Of a DNA stretch of 64,000 nt, positions 15,704 to 25,449 are shown one piece after another. Where the stretch lies: NCBI RefSeq assembly GCF_042429235.1, contig NZ_JBHMBA010000008.1; one strand, given 5' to 3'. Positions within the stretch are counted from its first letter, which is position 1. Each line of letters begins with the position of its first letter. The notes under the pieces were generated by a model. It did no database searches and was not told where the DNA came from. It worked only from the letters and a program-made list of their open reading frames with translations. Source of the stretch: Arthrobacter_B citreus. Lineage in GTDB: Bacteria; Actinomycetota; Actinomycetes; Actinomycetales; Micrococcaceae. Position numbers and translations under genes: made by a program.

Positions 15704-18700
15704 ATGTCGTCTGGATCCCGTATTCCGGATCTTTCAGGTACCGACGATTCCCTGGATGCATTCATAGGGAACTACTACGAGCATCTGGCAGGGGAAGACG
15801 CAGACGGATATCCACGCTCTTCCCTGCGCGAAAGGGCCGAGCGCCACCGCGACGTGGGGTCCATAAGGCCCGAGGGCCAGGCTTCCGTTGATGTTTTCGA
15901 CCAGGGTGATGCCAGCATCGTCATGATCGTGACCGACGACATGCCGTTCCTGGTGGATTCGGTGACCGCTGAAATTGTTCGGCAGAATGCCGCCATCCGG
16001 CTGGTGGTGCATCCCACGTTCCTGGTGAGCCGGGACCGTGAAAGCGGAGAACTGCAGGCCGTGCACCGCGTGCCGGCCGCCGCCGGGGTTTCCAGCGGTG
16101 ACACCGCTGCGCTGCCCAATCTCTCAGCCCTCCTGGGGCGGCAGGACGAAACCACGCGGATCGAATCCTGGATAGCCGTCGAAATCGCACGCCTGCCGGA
16201 TGAAGCGCAGCGCAGCGAGCTGACCGGGGGACTGCGCAAGGTCCTGGAAGACGTACGCCTGGCCGTCACCGACTGGCCGGCAATGCGGACGAAGGTCCAC
16301 GAGGTGTCCCGCTCCCTGGAGGATGCGCCCAACGCGGGAGACATCCCGGACCTGCAGCAGGCACGGGAACTGCTGTCCTGGCTGGACAACGGCAACTTCA
16401 CCTTCCTCGGCTACCGCGAGTACGACCTCATCACCGAAAACGGCGAGGACGTCCTGCGTGTAAGCGAGGACAAGGGACTGGGGCTGCTCAGCCGTGCATC
16501 CAGCGCCGGACGGGTGCAGCACCTGACCAGTGCCGGCAGGGCGAAGGCCCGTGAAAAGCGCGCGCTGGTGATCACCAAGGCGAACTCCCGCTCCACCGTC
16601 CACCGTGCCGCTTACCTGGACTACATCGGCATCAAGCGCTTCGATGCGCAGGGCAACGTGAACGGGGAGCGCCGCTTCATCGGGCTGTTCTCCACCGGGG
16701 CCTACACCGGCTCGGTGCGCAACGTGCCCATCGTGCGGGACAAGGTGCGCGAGGTCATGCGCCGTGCGGGCTTCCCCGCTGATTCGCACTCCGGAAAGGA
16801 CCTGCTCTCCATCCTGGAGACCTACCCGCGCGATGAGCTGTTCCAAATTGACGTGGACGCCCTGCTGGACACCGCGCAGAGCATCCTCCGGCTGCAGGAG
16901 CGGCGCCGGACCCGGCTGTTCCTGAGGCCGGATGTGTACGGCCGGTTCATGTCTGCCCTGGTCTTCCTGCCACGAGACCGGTACAACACCTCGGTTCGCC
17001 TGCGCATCCAGGACGAGCTGCGGTCAACCTTCAAGGCAGAGTCCATCGACTTTGAGGCGCGGCTTACCGAGTCCGCGCTGGCCCGCATTTTCTTCCGCAT
17101 CCGGCTGCCCCGCGGCGCCGAGATCGTGGAGCTGGACGCCGCTGCCCTGGAGCAGCGCCTCGTGCAGGCCGCACGGTCCTGGAGCGAGGGCATTGGCGAG
17201 GTGCTGCGCTCCACGTTCAGCGCCGACACTGCCGGAAAGCTGACGGGCCAGTGGGCTGAGGCTTTCCCCGCCGACTACCGCGTGGCTTACGAGGTGGAGG
17301 ACGCGCTGGAGGACATCACCCGCTTCGAAGCCCGTGCCGCCGCGCCTGACACCGCTCCCGAGCTTTTCGTCTACGTTCCGGCGGATTCCCGCCGCAGCGG
17401 CGGTGAGGACGCCCGGCTGAAGCTCTACCTGCTGCAGCCCCGCTCCCTCTCGCAGATCCTTCCCATCCTGCACAACCTTGGCCTGGAAGTCCTCGACGAG
17501 CGGCCCTTTGAAATCAGCCGCGGAGACGGCACCACCTTCCACCTGTATGACCTGGGCCTGCGCTACCCCGCCGGCATGGATCCCGAAAAAACCGGATCCC
17601 TGCTGGCGGAGGCCTTCGGCGCGGCCACCTCCGGATCCAGCGAATCGGACTATTTCGACCGGCTGATCCTGGAGCTGGGGCTGTCCTGGCGCCAGGTCGT
17701 GATCCTGCGCAGCTACGCCAAATACATGCGCCAGCTGGGCAACACCAATTCCTACGGCTTTGTCGCGGGCACGCTCAGGCGCAACCCCGACGTGGCCCGG
17801 GCACTGGTGGGGCTCTTCGATGCCCGCTTCAACCCCGATCTGTCAGAAGAGGAGCGAAGCGCGGCGGAAGAAGCGGCGCGGAAGGCCCTCGACGCAGGCT
17901 TGGAACAGGTGCCCACACTCGACGCCGACCGGGTCCTGCGCACGGTGGCCAACCTGATCAACGCCACGCTGCGCACCAACTTCTACCAGGACAAGCCGTA
18001 CGTCAGTTTCAAGCTGAACACCTCGGCCATTGAGGGTGCTCCTTTCCCGCGTCCCAAGTTTGAAATCTGGGTCTATTCCCCCCGGGTGGAAGGCGTTCAC
18101 CTGCGCTTCGGCGAAGTGGCACGCGGCGGCCTGCGCTGGTCCGACCGGCGCGAGGACTTCCGCACCGAAATCCTGGGCCTGGTCAAGGCACAGACGGTGA
18201 AAAACGCAGTCATCGTACCCACCGGGGCCAAGGGCGGCTTCTACGCCAAACAGCTGCCGGACCCCGCCGCGGACCGGGCCGCCTGGATGGAAGAGGGCAA
18301 GGAAAGCTACCGCACCTTCATCCGCGCCCTGCTGGACATCACTGACAACCTTGTCATCACCGACGGCACCGAACAGGTTGTGCCGCCGCAGCGCGTAGTG
18401 CGGCACGACGGCGACGACAGCTACCTCGTGGTGGCCGCCGACAAGGGCACCGCTTCCTTCTCAGACATCGCCAACGCGCTGTCCGCCGAGTACGGATTCT
18501 GGCTCGGCGACGCGTTCGCCTCCGGCGGCTCCGTGGGATACGACCACAAGGCCATGGGCATCACTGCCCGCGGCGCCTGGGAATCGGTCAAGCGCCACTT
18601 CAGCGAACTGGGCATCGACACCCAGACCGAGTCCTTCACAGCAGTGGGGGTGGGCGACATGAGTGGTGACGTTTTCGGCAACGGCATGCTCCTGTCCGAA

Positions 18701-20548
18701 CACATCAAGCTGGTGGCTGCCTTCGACCACCGCCACATCTTCCTGGACCCGAATCCTGATCCGGCCGCTTCCCACGCGGAACGCCGGCGGCTGTTCGAGC
18801 TTCCCCGCTCGTCCTGGGCCGATTACGACGCGTCCCTGATCAGCTCCGGCGGCGGCGTTTTCCCGCGCCAGTCCAAGAGCATTCCGCTGAGCCCCGAGGT
18901 CCGCAAGGTGCTGGGCCTGGAGGAATCGGTGACCAAGATGAGCCCGCCGGACCTGCTCCGGGCCATCCTGAAGGCGCCGGCCGACCTGCTCTACAACGGC
19001 GGCATCGGCACCTATGTGAAGGCCTCCACGGAGACCAACACCGAGGTGGGAGACAAGGCCAACGACGCCATCCGCGTGGACGGCCGTGACCTGAGGGTCA
19101 AGGTGATCGGCGAAGGCGGAAACCTGGGCATGACCCAGCGCGGCCGCATTGAAGCCGCCCGGGCCGGTGTCATCCTCAACACCGACGCCATTGACAACTC
19201 TGCCGGCGTGGACTGCTCCGACCACGAGGTCAACATCAAGATCTTCGTGGACCGGATGGTTGCCGCCGGGCGCCTGGACCCGGCCGAGCGTGCCGAGTTC
19301 CTGCATTCCATGACCGATGAAGTCGGCCGCCTGGTCCTGCAGGACAACAAGGACCAGAACATGCTCCTGCTGAACGACCGCCGGCACGTCATCGAGTGGA
19401 GCCCCAGCTTCGAGCGGCTGATGGACTGGCTGGAGAAGCACGCTGACCTGAACCGCGAGCTGGAAGCCCTGCCGACCAACGCCGAGCTCCGTGCCCGGGT
19501 TGCCTCCGGCGAAGGCCTCACCTCCCCGGAGCTGTCAGTGCTGGCCGCGTATGCCAAGATCGAGCTGACCAAGGCCCTCACCAACTCCGACCTGGCCGAT
19601 GACCCGTACTTCAGCGGCACGCTGCGCCGGTACTTCCCGAAGCAGCTGGTGGAGCGGTTTGCCGACCAGCTCGAGACCCACCCGCTGCGCCGCGAGATCA
19701 TCTCCACGATGGTGGCCAACGACATCATCAACATCGGAGGAATCACCTTCGCGTTCCGCGTGATCGAAGAGACCTCGGCCACCGAGTCCATGGTGGCACG
19801 GGCGTTTACCGCGCTCCGCGAGATCTACGAGGTTGACGGCGTCATCCGGGTCCTCAACTCGCTGCCGGCGAGCTTCCCCACGCAGAACTGGACAACCATC
19901 CACCTGGACATGCGCCGGCTGCTGGACCGGGCCGTGCGCTGGTTCATCAACCACGTGGGCCGCGGCAGCTCGATCGACGAGGACATCGAAGCGTTCAAGC
20001 CCGTTGTCGGACCGCTGCGCGCTAACCTGCTGGATTACCTGCAGGGTGCTGACCGGGACCGGTTCCAGGCCGCGCTGGAACGTTCCCGCGAGTGGGATCT
20101 TCCGGACGATCTCGGCACCTATTGGGCGGAGCTGTTCGAGAGCTTTGGGCTGCTGGACATCTCACTGCTGGCGGCGAAGCGCGTGGACGAGCCGGCCGAG
20201 AACGTCGCCGGCGTGTACTTCGCCCTGTATGAGCGGTTCGCCGTGGATGACCTGCTGGAACGGATCACCAAGCTGCCGCGCGGTGACCGGTGGCAGGCAC
20301 TGGCCAGGGCGGCGCTGCGGGACGATCTGTATTCCACGGTTGCCGACATGACGGTGGCCGCCCTGAAGGCAACCACCGGACAGGCGGGGGAGGACCCGCT
20401 GAAGCGGGTGGAACTGTGGGAAGAGCAGAACGCCGACAATTTGGAGCGTGCCCGGGTGATGTTCGAAGATGTGAACAAGCTCGAGCACGACGACATGGCT
20501 TCCCTCTCGGTTGCCCTGCGTCTGCTTCGCTCCATCGTTCGACGCTAG
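15704..20548 (+). CDS. gdh: NAD-dependent glutamate dehydrogenase, large (180 kDa) class
   Basis: Converts L-glutamate, NAD and water to 2-oxoglutarate, ammonium and NADH. At 1614 residues it belongs to the L-GDH180 class first described in Streptomyces clavuligerus and also present in mycobacteria (Rv2476c). A long N-terminal region with ACT-like segments precedes the catalytic core (about 800-1180). The core contains RGGLRWSDRREDFRTEI, the Lys-containing PTGAKGGFY and the nucleotide-binding VKVIGEGGNLGMTQRGRIE. The helical C-terminal region is typical. The pdtaS gene follows by 21 bp and may be co-transcribed. Confidence 0.97.
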   Translation: MSSGSRIPDLSGTDDSLDAFIGNYYEHLAGEDADGYPRSSLRERAERHRDVGSIRPEGQASVDVFDQGDASIVMIVTDDMPFLVDSVTAEIVRQNAAIRLVVHPTFLVSRDRESGELQAVHRVPAAAGVSSGDTAALPNLSALLGRQDETTRIESWIAVEIARLPDEAQRSELTGGLRKVLEDVRLAVTDWPAMRTKVHEVSRSLEDAPNAGDIPDLQQARELLSWLDNGNFTFLGYREYDLITENGEDVLRVSEDKGLGLLSRASSAGRVQHLTSAGRAKAREKRALVITKANSRSTVHRAAYLDYIGIKRFDAQGNVNGERRFIGLFSTGAYTGSVRNVPIVRDKVREVMRRAGFPADSHSGKDLLSILETYPRDELFQIDVDALLDTAQSILRLQERRRTRLFLRPDVYGRFMSALVFLPRDRYNTSVRLRIQDELRSTFKAESIDFEARLTESALARIFFRIRLPRGAEIVELDAAALEQRLVQAARSWSEGIGEVLRSTFSADTAGKLTGQWAEAFPADYRVAYEVEDALEDITRFEARAAAPDTAPELFVYVPADSRRSGGEDARLKLYLLQPRSLSQILPILHNLGLEVLDERPFEISRGDGTTFHLYDLGLRYPAGMDPEKTGSLLAEAFGAATSGSSESDYFDRLILELGLSWRQVVILRSYAKYMRQLGNTNSYGFVAGTLRRNPDVARALVGLFDARFNPDLSEEERSAAEEAARKALDAGLEQVPTLDADRVLRTVANLINATLRTNFYQDKPYVSFKLNTSAIEGAPFPRPKFEIWVYSPRVEGVHLRFGEVARGGLRWSDRREDFRTEILGLVKAQTVKNAVIVPTGAKGGFYAKQLPDPAADRAAWMEEGKESYRTFIRALLDITDNLVITDGTEQVVPPQRVVRHDGDDSYLVVAADKGTASFSDIANALSAEYGFWLGDAFASGGSVGYDHKAMGITARGAWESVKRHFSELGIDTQTESFTAVGVGDMSGDVFGNGMLLSEHIKLVAAFDHRHIFLDPNPDPAASHAERRRLFELPRSSWADYDASLISSGGGVFPRQSKSIPLSPEVRKVLGLEESVTKMSPPDLLRAILKAPADLLYNGGIGTYVKASTETNTEVGDKANDAIRVDGRDLRVKVIGEGGNLGMTQRGRIEAARAGVILNTDAIDNSAGVDCSDHEVNIKIFVDRMVAAGRLDPAERAEFLHSMTDEVGRLVLQDNKDQNMLLLNDRRHVIEWSPSFERLMDWLEKHADLNRELEALPTNAELRARVASGEGLTSPELSVLAAYAKIELTKALTNSDLADDPYFSGTLRRYFPKQLVERFADQLETHPLRREIISTMVANDIINIGGITFAFRVIEETSATESMVARAFTALREIYEVDGVIRVLNSLPASFPTQNWTTIHLDMRRLLDRAVRWFINHVGRGSSIDEDIEAFKPVVGPLRANLLDYLQGADRDRFQAALERSREWDLPDDLGTYWAELFESFGLLDISLLAAKRVDEPAENVAGVYFALYERFAVDDLLERITKLPRGDRWQALARAALRDDLYSTVADMTVAALKATTGQAGEDPLKRVELWEEQNADNLERARVMFEDVNKLEHDDMASLSVALRLLRSIVRR

Positions 20549-20569
20549 AAACAACAAGAAAAAGAGACC

Positions 20570-22051
20570 GTGGCCATATTTACCGATCCCATCAAGGACC
20601 ATGCCGATTTCGGACCGGGGGACGCGGAGTGGCTGCACCTGCTGGTCGGCGACTGGCAGCTGGTCGCCGACCTTGCCTTCGCCGACCTGGCCCTGTGGTT
20701 TCCGCTGCCGGACGGAAGCTACGTGGCGCTGGCGCACGCCCGCCCCTCGACGTCGCACACTGTTTTCCACAGTGACTTCGTCGGGGAGCGGATTCGTGCC
20801 GACCTGCAGCCGCTGGTGGACAAGGCATGGGAAAGCCAGGTCATCGAGCGCTCCAGCGAAACGGACTGGACCGCTGAAACGGCCATGCGGGTGGAGGCCA
20901 TCCCCTTCGTCCGCAACGGCCGCACCCTGGCCGTGGTCACCAGCCACATGGACCTGTCCTCGTCCCGGATGCCGTCGCGGCTGGAACTGACCTACCGGCA
21001 GTGCGCCTACGACCTGCTGCGGATGGGGACGCTGGGGCTGTGGCCCGACTTCGCGACCCCCACCGGCTCGCGGCGGGGTGCGCCCCGCGTCGGTGACGGA
21101 CTGATCCGGCTGGATGCCGACGGCGTCGTGCAGTATGCCTCTCCCAACGGCGTATCGGCGTTCCGCCGCCTGGGGGACATGGAAACCCTGGAAGGACGGT
21201 CCCTCGCGGAGATCACGACGGCCCTCCTGAAGGACCGCCGCATGGTGGACGAGACCCTTCCGCTGGTGGTGACAGGCCGGATGCCGTGGCGCACTGAGAT
21301 TGAATCCCGCGGCGTGAGTCTGTCCCTGCGGGCCATTCCGCTGCGTGACGAGAAGGAACGGTTCGGCGCCCTGGTGCTGTGCCGGGACGTTTCCGAGCTT
21401 CGCCGGCGGGAAATGGAACTCGTGTCCAAGGACGCCACCATCCGCGAAATCCACCACCGCGTGAAGAACAACCTGCAGACCGTGGCGGCCCTGCTGCGCA
21501 TGCAGTCCAGGCGCATGGAGAGCGAAGAGGGCAAGCAGGGCCTGGCGCAGGCCATGCGCCGGGTCTCCACCATTGCCCTGGTCCACGAAACGCTGTCCCA
21601 GGGGTTGACGCAGAATGTGAACTTCGACGAGCTTATTGACCGGCAGTTTCGGTTGGCGGCAGAGGTTGCGTCTCCCACCCAGCAGGTGCGGACCGAAAAG
21701 GAGGGATCCTTTGGGGAACTCCCCAGCGACTTCGCGACACCGCTGGCACTGGTGATCAATGAGCTGGTGACCAACGCCGTCGAGCATGGGCTGTCGGACC
21801 GCAAGGGTACTGTGTGGCTCAGCGCTGCGCGCCAGATGGGGCCCGACGCCGAGGAAATCCTGACGGTTACGGTGGCCGACGACGGCGTGGGGCTGCCGCC
21901 GGGACCGCGGCGGGAAGGACTGGGCCTGCAGATTGTGCGGACCCTGGTGCAAAGCGAGCTGGACGGCACCATCGACTGGTCCTCGCGGCCCGGCGGCGGC
22001 ACCGAGGTGCGCATCGAAATGGGGCTGGACGCCGAATCGCGCAGAAGCTGA
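20570..22051 (+). CDS. pdtaS: PdtaS-type cytosolic sensor histidine kinase
   Basis: Sensor kinase of the HisKA_2 group, 493 residues without membrane segments. An N-terminal GAF-like domain (about 10-150) and a PAS domain (about 175-280) precede the phospho-His helix EIHHRVKNNLQTVAALLRMQ (His295/296). An HATPase_c domain follows with NELVTNAVEHGL and ADDGVGLPPG. In M. tuberculosis PdtaS (Rv3220c) signals to the antiterminator PdtaR and faces whiB1, the same arrangement as here. The PdtaR gene is not in this window. The GTG at 20570 is the first start in frame. Confidence 0.92.
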   Translation: MAIFTDPIKDHADFGPGDAEWLHLLVGDWQLVADLAFADLALWFPLPDGSYVALAHARPSTSHTVFHSDFVGERIRADLQPLVDKAWESQVIERSSETDWTAETAMRVEAIPFVRNGRTLAVVTSHMDLSSSRMPSRLELTYRQCAYDLLRMGTLGLWPDFATPTGSRRGAPRVGDGLIRLDADGVVQYASPNGVSAFRRLGDMETLEGRSLAEITTALLKDRRMVDETLPLVVTGRMPWRTEIESRGVSLSLRAIPLRDEKERFGALVLCRDVSELRRREMELVSKDATIREIHHRVKNNLQTVAALLRMQSRRMESEEGKQGLAQAMRRVSTIALVHETLSQGLTQNVNFDELIDRQFRLAAEVASPTQQVRTEKEGSFGELPSDFATPLALVINELVTNAVEHGLSDRKGTVWLSAARQMGPDAEEILTVTVADDGVGLPPGPRREGLGLQIVRTLVQSELDGTIDWSSRPGGGTEVRIEMGLDAESRRS

Positions 22052-22064
22052 CCGGTTAAACACC

Positions 22065-22093
22065 AAGGGCCGCTGCGATGAGCAGCGGCCCTT
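22065..22093. terminator. Bidirectional terminator between pdtaS and whiB1
   Basis: The perfect 12-bp arms AAGGGCCGCTGC (22065-22076) and its complement (22082-22093) surround a 5-nt loop. It lies between two convergent genes and ends in A/T pairs on both sides, so it can stop transcription from either side. Confidence 0.8.
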
Positions 22094-22135
22094 CAAAGTC
22101 TCGCGGGACAAATGGTCCGCAGGCAGGTCCGGTCT

Positions 22136-22384
22136 TTAGGACGCGCGGCGTGCGCGTGCGGCGCGGCGCTTCAGGGCGCGGCGCTCGTCTTCACTCATAC
22201 CGCCCCAGACGCCTGCGTCCTGGCCGGTTTCGATAGCCCACTGCAGGCAGGTATCCATGACCGGGCATCGCCGGCACACACTCTTGGCTTCTTCAATCTG
22301 AAGAAGAGCCGGGCCGGTGTTGCCCACAGGAAAGAACAGCTCCGGATCCTTGTCCAGACACGCTGCGCGGCTCCGCCAATCCAT
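22136..22384 (-). CDS. whiB1: WhiB1 iron-sulfur transcription factor
   Basis: Wbl-family [4Fe-4S] regulator. The ATG at 22384 is chosen because it starts MDWRSRAACLDKDPELF, the usual WhiB1 N-terminus, with GGAGA upstream. The 82-residue protein has cluster cysteines at 9, 37, 40 and 46, the same positions as M. tuberculosis WhiB1. It also has the GVWGGMSEDERR turn and a basic Arg/Ala tail for DNA binding. In mycobacteria WhiB1 is essential, NO-sensitive and binds the primary sigma factor. A longer reading from 22435 is unlikely. Confidence 0.96.
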   Translation of the reverse strand: MDWRSRAACLDKDPELFFPVGNTGPALLQIEEAKSVCRRCPVMDTCLQWAIETGQDAGVWGGMSEDERRALKRRAARARRAS

Positions 22385-22631
22385 GCTAATCACAATCTCC
22401 TCTAATAGTTGACTCCCACGTGTTTGTGAAAACATTCACGAGCAACTGCAAACGAAAGGGGCCAGCTCCGGCCCCTGATTTCCCCAACTACTAGGATTCC
22501 ACGATACGGAAACCCAGACAAGGGTTAGTTAGCTCTTACTTTGCGCCAAACCATGAGGGATGCGTCACAGCGCCCCGGGTGGGGGACCGGGGACGGGGGC
22601 GTCATCCGACTATGTCCGGTAGTGTGCCAGT
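22385..22631. promoter_or_regulatory. whiB1 regulatory region with CRP-like site
   Basis: This is the 247-bp divergent region. On the minus strand a -10 candidate TATTAG (about 22399-22406) precedes whiB1. The near-palindrome TGTGA-AAACAT-TCACG at 22425-22440 fits the CRP/FNR consensus (TGTGA-N6-TCACA) with one mismatch and would overlap the -35 region. A GGGGCC-agctcc-GGCCCC hairpin lies at about 22458-22475, and GTCACAGCG at 22564-22572. M. tuberculosis whiB1 is controlled by the CRP protein Rv3676, so the site is plausible by analogy. Confidence 0.6.
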
Positions 22632-23069
22632 GTGTCAAGACCCCTTAATTCCCACCCCGGCGCCGGTCATCCGGCGCCGCGTCCGCCCGCGGTTCTCCTT
22701 ATTTCCGCGATTCTGGTCCTGGAGGCGCTTGCGCTCCTGGGCGTTGCCGGCTGGTTCGTCTACAACCTCTTCACAGCGACGCCGGTCTCGATGGGCGGTG
22801 CCTTCTTCACTGCGTTCGTGATCACCGCCGCCGGGATCTGGCTGCTGGTCCTGGGGCACTTCTTCTTCCGCGGTTACCGGTGGACACGCGCCGGCGTGCT
22901 CGTCTTCCAGCTGTTTGCCGTGGTGATTGCCGTGCCAACGCTCCAGGGCGGAGTGGTCCTGACCGGACTGGCCATCCTGCTGCCGGCCGCCGCCGTGCTC
23001 CTGCTGCTGTTTACCCGCCCCGTTCTTGGGCACACCAGTAAGGTCTCCGGCGAACCCAAGGCCTTGTAA
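22632..23069 (+). CDS. Small membrane protein of unknown function
   Basis: A 145-residue protein with four predicted membrane helices (about 22-44, 55-77, 84-104 and 106-126), a Pro-rich N-terminus and a short polar tail. No family is recognised. Small polytopic proteins of this kind are common and often strain- or family-specific. The GTG at 22632 is the first start in frame but has no strong ribosome site. Upstream lies the whiB1 regulatory region. Confidence 0.65.
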   Translation: MSRPLNSHPGAGHPAPRPPAVLLISAILVLEALALLGVAGWFVYNLFTATPVSMGGAFFTAFVITAAGIWLLVLGHFFFRGYRWTRAGVLVFQLFAVVIAVPTLQGGVVLTGLAILLPAAAVLLLLFTRPVLGHTSKVSGEPKAL

Positions 23070-23180
23070 GCCTTGAATTAGGGTGATCCCTCTTACGCCG
23101 GCGTCGTCCGTAGTGTTCAATCCGCCACAGGCAGGAACCCCCGACAGGCGGTCTCCGGCCTCGGCGGATCCCCGGAATTG

Positions 23181-23212
23181 GCTGCTGCCGGGCCGGCGGC
23201 CCGGGCAGCAGC
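23181..23212. terminator. GC-rich hairpin between the membrane gene and the acyltransferase gene
   Basis: Arms GCTGCTGCCGGGCCG (23181-23195) and the complementary strand at 23197-23212 pair with a one-base bulge. It is a strong stem without a T-run, so it may be an intrinsic terminator of the non-canonical actinobacterial sort or a leader structure. The 225-bp gap also holds a near-palindrome TGACCAATTAGTCA at 23231-23244 in front of the next gene. Confidence 0.4.
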
Positions 23213-23294
23213 TGCGGAGACGGCCGTAAATGACCAATTAGTCAGTAGGGGTAAAGTCAAAGTCGGAATTGCCTGATTCGGATGAGAGGTTTGT

Positions 23295-25352
23295 GTGTCG
23301 AGGTTACAAACGGAAGCCCCCAAGGCCCCCGTCGGCGCTAAGCCCCTGACTGAGCACAAATCCTCTTTCCGGCCGGAAGTCCAGGGCCTGCGCGCGCTGG
23401 CAGTGCTGATGGTTGTGGCCTATCACATCTGGTTTGGCCGGGTATCCGGCGGTGTGGACATCTTCCTGCTCATCTCCGCCTTCCTGCTGACGCTGTCCTT
23501 TGTGCGCTCGGTCGAGTCCGGGCGCCCGCTGAACGTGGCCCGCTACTGGCTGCGGCAGTTTAAGCGGCTGCTGCCGCCGGTGGCCGTCGTCCTCGCCGGG
23601 ACCCTGGCGGCAACTGCGGTTTTTGTTCCGCAGAGCAGATGGGCCGAAATTCTGTCGCACACCTGGTCCTCGCTCCTGTACTTCCAAAACTGGACCCTGG
23701 CCTCCGAAGCCGTTGACTATTACGCGGCTGACCACAGCACGGCCAGCCCGCTGCAGCACTTCTGGTCGCTGTCGGTGCAGGGACAGGTCTTCATCCTCTG
23801 GCCACTGTTGTTCGCCGCGTCAGCTTTCCTGGCCAAACTGGCCCGGATTCCGTTCCGGGCCATGGTGCTGGCGGTCTTCGGCTCCGTGTTTGTCGCCTCC
23901 CTGGCCTTCTCAGTGGTCCAGACCTCCGCAGACCAGGCCTTCGCGTACTTCGATACCCGCACCCGCCTCTGGGAGTTCGCACTGGGGACGCTTTTGGCCC
24001 TGGCGCTGCCGTACCTGAAGCTGCCGCGAACCCTGCGCATTCTGTGCGGTTGGGCCGGCCTTGCCGTGATGTTCAGTGTCGGGTTCCTGCTCGACGTGCA
24101 GGGCCAGTTCCCCGGGTACGTGGCCCTGTGGCCCCTGGCAGCAGCGGCTCTGGTTATTACGGCAGGCTCCACCGGCAGCAGGTTTGGTGCCGACCGGCTG
24201 CTGACCTGGCCGCCGCTCATGAAGATGGGTGATATTTCCTACGCCCTGTATCTCGTGCACTGGCCCGTCCTGGTGATCTATCTGATTTGGCGCGGACAAG
24301 AGGAAGTGGGGCTCCTCGGCGGGGCCGGTATCATCGGTGTTTCCCTGATCCTGGCCTACCTGACGACCCGCCTCGTGGAGCGGCCCCTGCGCACGTCCAA
24401 GTGGGGAAATGCCGGCGCCTTCCGCTCCCTTACCGTCATCGTGGTTTCCCTGGCTGTCGTGGCAGTGCCTGTTGCCGGCTGGCAGTATCAGCTCCAATCC
24501 CAGGCCGACAAAGCCTTGGCCGGCGCGGAACGCAATAATCCCGGTGCGGCGGCCCTTGCTCCCGGCTACCAGTATCTGGGTGATCCGCAGGCACCCATCC
24601 TGCCAACCCCGGAAGCGGGCGCCCAGGATTACGTGAGCCTGGAGACTCCCTGCACCCGGTATGCCAGCGACGCGGAGGTGCTGCAGGGGACGGGATGCTC
24701 GGAGGTGGTAAGCCCGGAGAACCCCGAGAAGGTTGTGGTTGCCATCGGCAACAGCCATGTCCAGCAGTGGCTCGCCGGTCTGGCGCCCATCGCCGAGGAG
24801 AGCAACTGGGCCCTGATCGCCCTCGTCCAGGGCGGCTGCCAATTCGAGACTTATCATGAGAATTATCCGGATGTGTGCAATGACCGCAATGAAGAGGCAT
24901 TGGACTACATCACGAGGCTGAAGCCGGACGCCGTGGTTACGACCGTCACCTACTCGACTGTCGAGGAGCCCTACGAAACCATTCCCGGCGGAGTGGTCCA
25001 GATGGCCCGTAACGTGATGGACAGGGGAATGGAGTACGTGGGTATCCGCGATAATCCACGCCATGACTTCCATATGGGTGGTTGCGGCGAGGACTACGGT
25101 GTGGAAGCACCGCGGTGCAACCCGCCGTACGAGTCGGTCCGCAGCTCCACTTCGCCCCTCAGCATCCTGGACGCTGCCCTCCCGTACGCCAAACTCCTCG
25201 ATGCTGATGACCTGGTCTGCCCCGGAGGCATGTGTTCCTCGGTTATCGGCAACGTTCGGGTCTACGTGGACGACAACCACCTGACGAAGACCTACGTCTC
25301 CTCCATGGCCCCCGAACTCGGGCGGAGATTCGCAGGCCTCCTCGGGTGGTAG
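23295..25352 (+). CDS. OafA/YrhL-type acyltransferase with C-terminal SGNH domain
   Basis: A 685-residue membrane enzyme expected to O-acylate a surface glycan. The N-terminal acyltransferase_3 domain (about 20-385) has about ten membrane helices and opens with GLRALAVLMVVAYHIWFG, carrying the conserved YH. After a further membrane helix (about 390-405), an extracellular SGNH hydrolase-like domain begins. Its block I reads AIGNSHVQQW, where most members have GDSH. The terminal DDNHLTK supplies the catalytic Asp/His. The GTG start has GAGAGG upstream. Adjacent galactan genes suggest the substrate. Confidence 0.87.
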   Translation: MSRLQTEAPKAPVGAKPLTEHKSSFRPEVQGLRALAVLMVVAYHIWFGRVSGGVDIFLLISAFLLTLSFVRSVESGRPLNVARYWLRQFKRLLPPVAVVLAGTLAATAVFVPQSRWAEILSHTWSSLLYFQNWTLASEAVDYYAADHSTASPLQHFWSLSVQGQVFILWPLLFAASAFLAKLARIPFRAMVLAVFGSVFVASLAFSVVQTSADQAFAYFDTRTRLWEFALGTLLALALPYLKLPRTLRILCGWAGLAVMFSVGFLLDVQGQFPGYVALWPLAAAALVITAGSTGSRFGADRLLTWPPLMKMGDISYALYLVHWPVLVIYLIWRGQEEVGLLGGAGIIGVSLILAYLTTRLVERPLRTSKWGNAGAFRSLTVIVVSLAVVAVPVAGWQYQLQSQADKALAGAERNNPGAAALAPGYQYLGDPQAPILPTPEAGAQDYVSLETPCTRYASDAEVLQGTGCSEVVSPENPEKVVVAIGNSHVQQWLAGLAPIAEESNWALIALVQGGCQFETYHENYPDVCNDRNEEALDYITRLKPDAVVTTVTYSTVEEPYETIPGGVVQMARNVMDRGMEYVGIRDNPRHDFHMGGCGEDYGVEAPRCNPPYESVRSSTSPLSILDAALPYAKLLDADDLVCPGGMCSSVIGNVRVYVDDNHLTKTYVSSMAPELGRRFAGLLGW

Positions 25353-25449
25353 CCGCGCCCGTCCAAATGTTCCGATCCGAAAAACTCGGCTAACCTTGCA
25401 ACCGGGTATGCGCCCGGTTCGGCCATACCGTATCTAACAGGAGAAACAA

